Below are positions 7,030 to 7,270 of a DNA stretch of 7,270 nucleotides, one piece after another. The stretch lies in contig JAMDDG010000394.1 in the NCBI GenBank assembly GCA_023488865.1, positions 1 through 7,270 of the forward strand, written 5' to 3'. This stretch comes from Bacteroidota bacterium. GTDB taxonomy: Bacteria > Bacteroidota > Bacteroidia > Bacteroidales > Prolixibacteraceae. A program made the translations under genes and the position numbers. The stretch's first letter is position 1; each line of letters opens with the position of its first letter. Under the pieces are notes generated by a model. It had not been told where the DNA came from. It saw only the letters and a list, made by a program, of their open reading frames with translations, and ran no database searches.

Positions 7030-7270
7030 TTAATTTTTACTGTTTATATACACCTCCCTTTCTTTAATTAAAGTTTTTATTCTTGTGGATATTTCTATCA
7101 TTTTCAGCACTTCTCCCAAAGTTTCGTCCTGAATTGTTGCTGTGTACATCAAACCGGAGTCCAATAACCGCGGATCAAGGTGTATTTTACAGTTGAACCA
7201 TCTTTCGAGTTGTACCGTAACATCGGACAAGGATGTATTCCTGAAAATTAGTTTTCCGTCTTTCCATGAA
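7030..7270 (-). CDS. FecR-family anti-sigma factor, C-terminal part (5' end beyond right window edge)
   Basis: The frame is open from the right edge to a TAA at 7030-7032, giving 79 visible residues. They match the C-terminal region of Bacteroidota FecR proteins (the DUF4974-type domain): SWKDGKLIFRNTSLSDVTVQ, then LERWFNCKIHLDP, a TATIQDETLGEVLKMIE segment, and a final short strand EVYINSKN. In this family the N-terminus binds an ECF sigma factor in the cytoplasm, one helix crosses the inner membrane, and the periplasmic C-terminus contacts the STN domain of a TonB-dependent receptor. The susC gene 85 bp downstream encodes just such an STN domain, so the two are very likely a signalling pair, and an ECF sigma gene is expected further upstream outside the window. 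A TTG at 7230 could be read as a start, but the family motif WKDGKLIF lies upstream of it in the same frame, so the true start is outside the window. Confidence 0.92.
   Translation of the reverse strand, partial: SWKDGKLIFRNTSLSDVTVQLERWFNCKIHLDPRLLDSGLMYTATIQDETLGEVLKMIEISTRIKTLIKEREVYINSKN

Noticed and set aside
7030..7230. A complete 66-residue gene starting at the TTG at 7230
   Set aside because: The same frame continues upstream to the window edge and encodes the FecR-typical WKDGKLIFRNTS segment, so the TTG is an internal Leu codon.
1..7270. A previously undescribed defence, mobile or RNA-based system
   Set aside because: Every gene belongs to a well-known PUL family, all spacers are under 180 bp, and there are no arrays, transposase genes, tRNA or rRNA segments or recombinase sites that I can recognise.

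Overview
The window looks like a stretch of a Bacteroidota chromosome. The evidence is a SusC/SusD pair, a FecR-type anti-sigma factor directly upstream of it, gene starts with no clear Shine-Dalgarno sequence, and AT-rich spacers. The SusC leader and the style of the proteins suggest a Marinilabiliales/Prolixibacteraceae-like bacterium, but that placement is inference from general resemblance. All five genes are on the minus strand, so the locus reads from right to left.

In order of transcription: (1) the C-terminal end of a FecR anti-sigma factor (7270 to 7030), cut by the window edge; (2) an 85-bp gap with an imperfect hairpin; (3) a complete 1148-residue SusC/RagA TonB-dependent transporter with an N-terminal STN signalling domain (6944 to 3498); (4) a complete 492-residue SusD/RagB surface lipoprotein, 31 bp further on (3466 to 1988); (5) a 110-bp gap with a strong hairpin; (6) a complete 475-residue exported sulfatase (1877 to 450); (7) a 178-bp gap with a short degenerate repeat of eight-base units; (8) the N-terminal 90 residues of a second, different exported sulfatase (271 to 1), cut by the left edge.

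Together this reads as part of a polysaccharide-utilisation locus for a sulfated glycan. SusD would capture the glycan at the cell surface and SusC would import oligosaccharides using TonB energy. Substrate in SusC would be sensed through its STN domain by FecR, releasing an ECF sigma factor expected just beyond the right edge. The sulfatases would remove sulfate esters in the periplasm or at the surface. No glycoside hydrolase or polysaccharide lyase lies in the window, so the glycan cannot be named.

I found no RNA genes, CRISPR arrays, insertion sequences or clearly new system. The points most worth a second look are the CCVSR active-site motif of the complete sulfatase, the marked GC difference between the two neighbouring sulfatases, the repeat between them, and the two intergenic hairpins.
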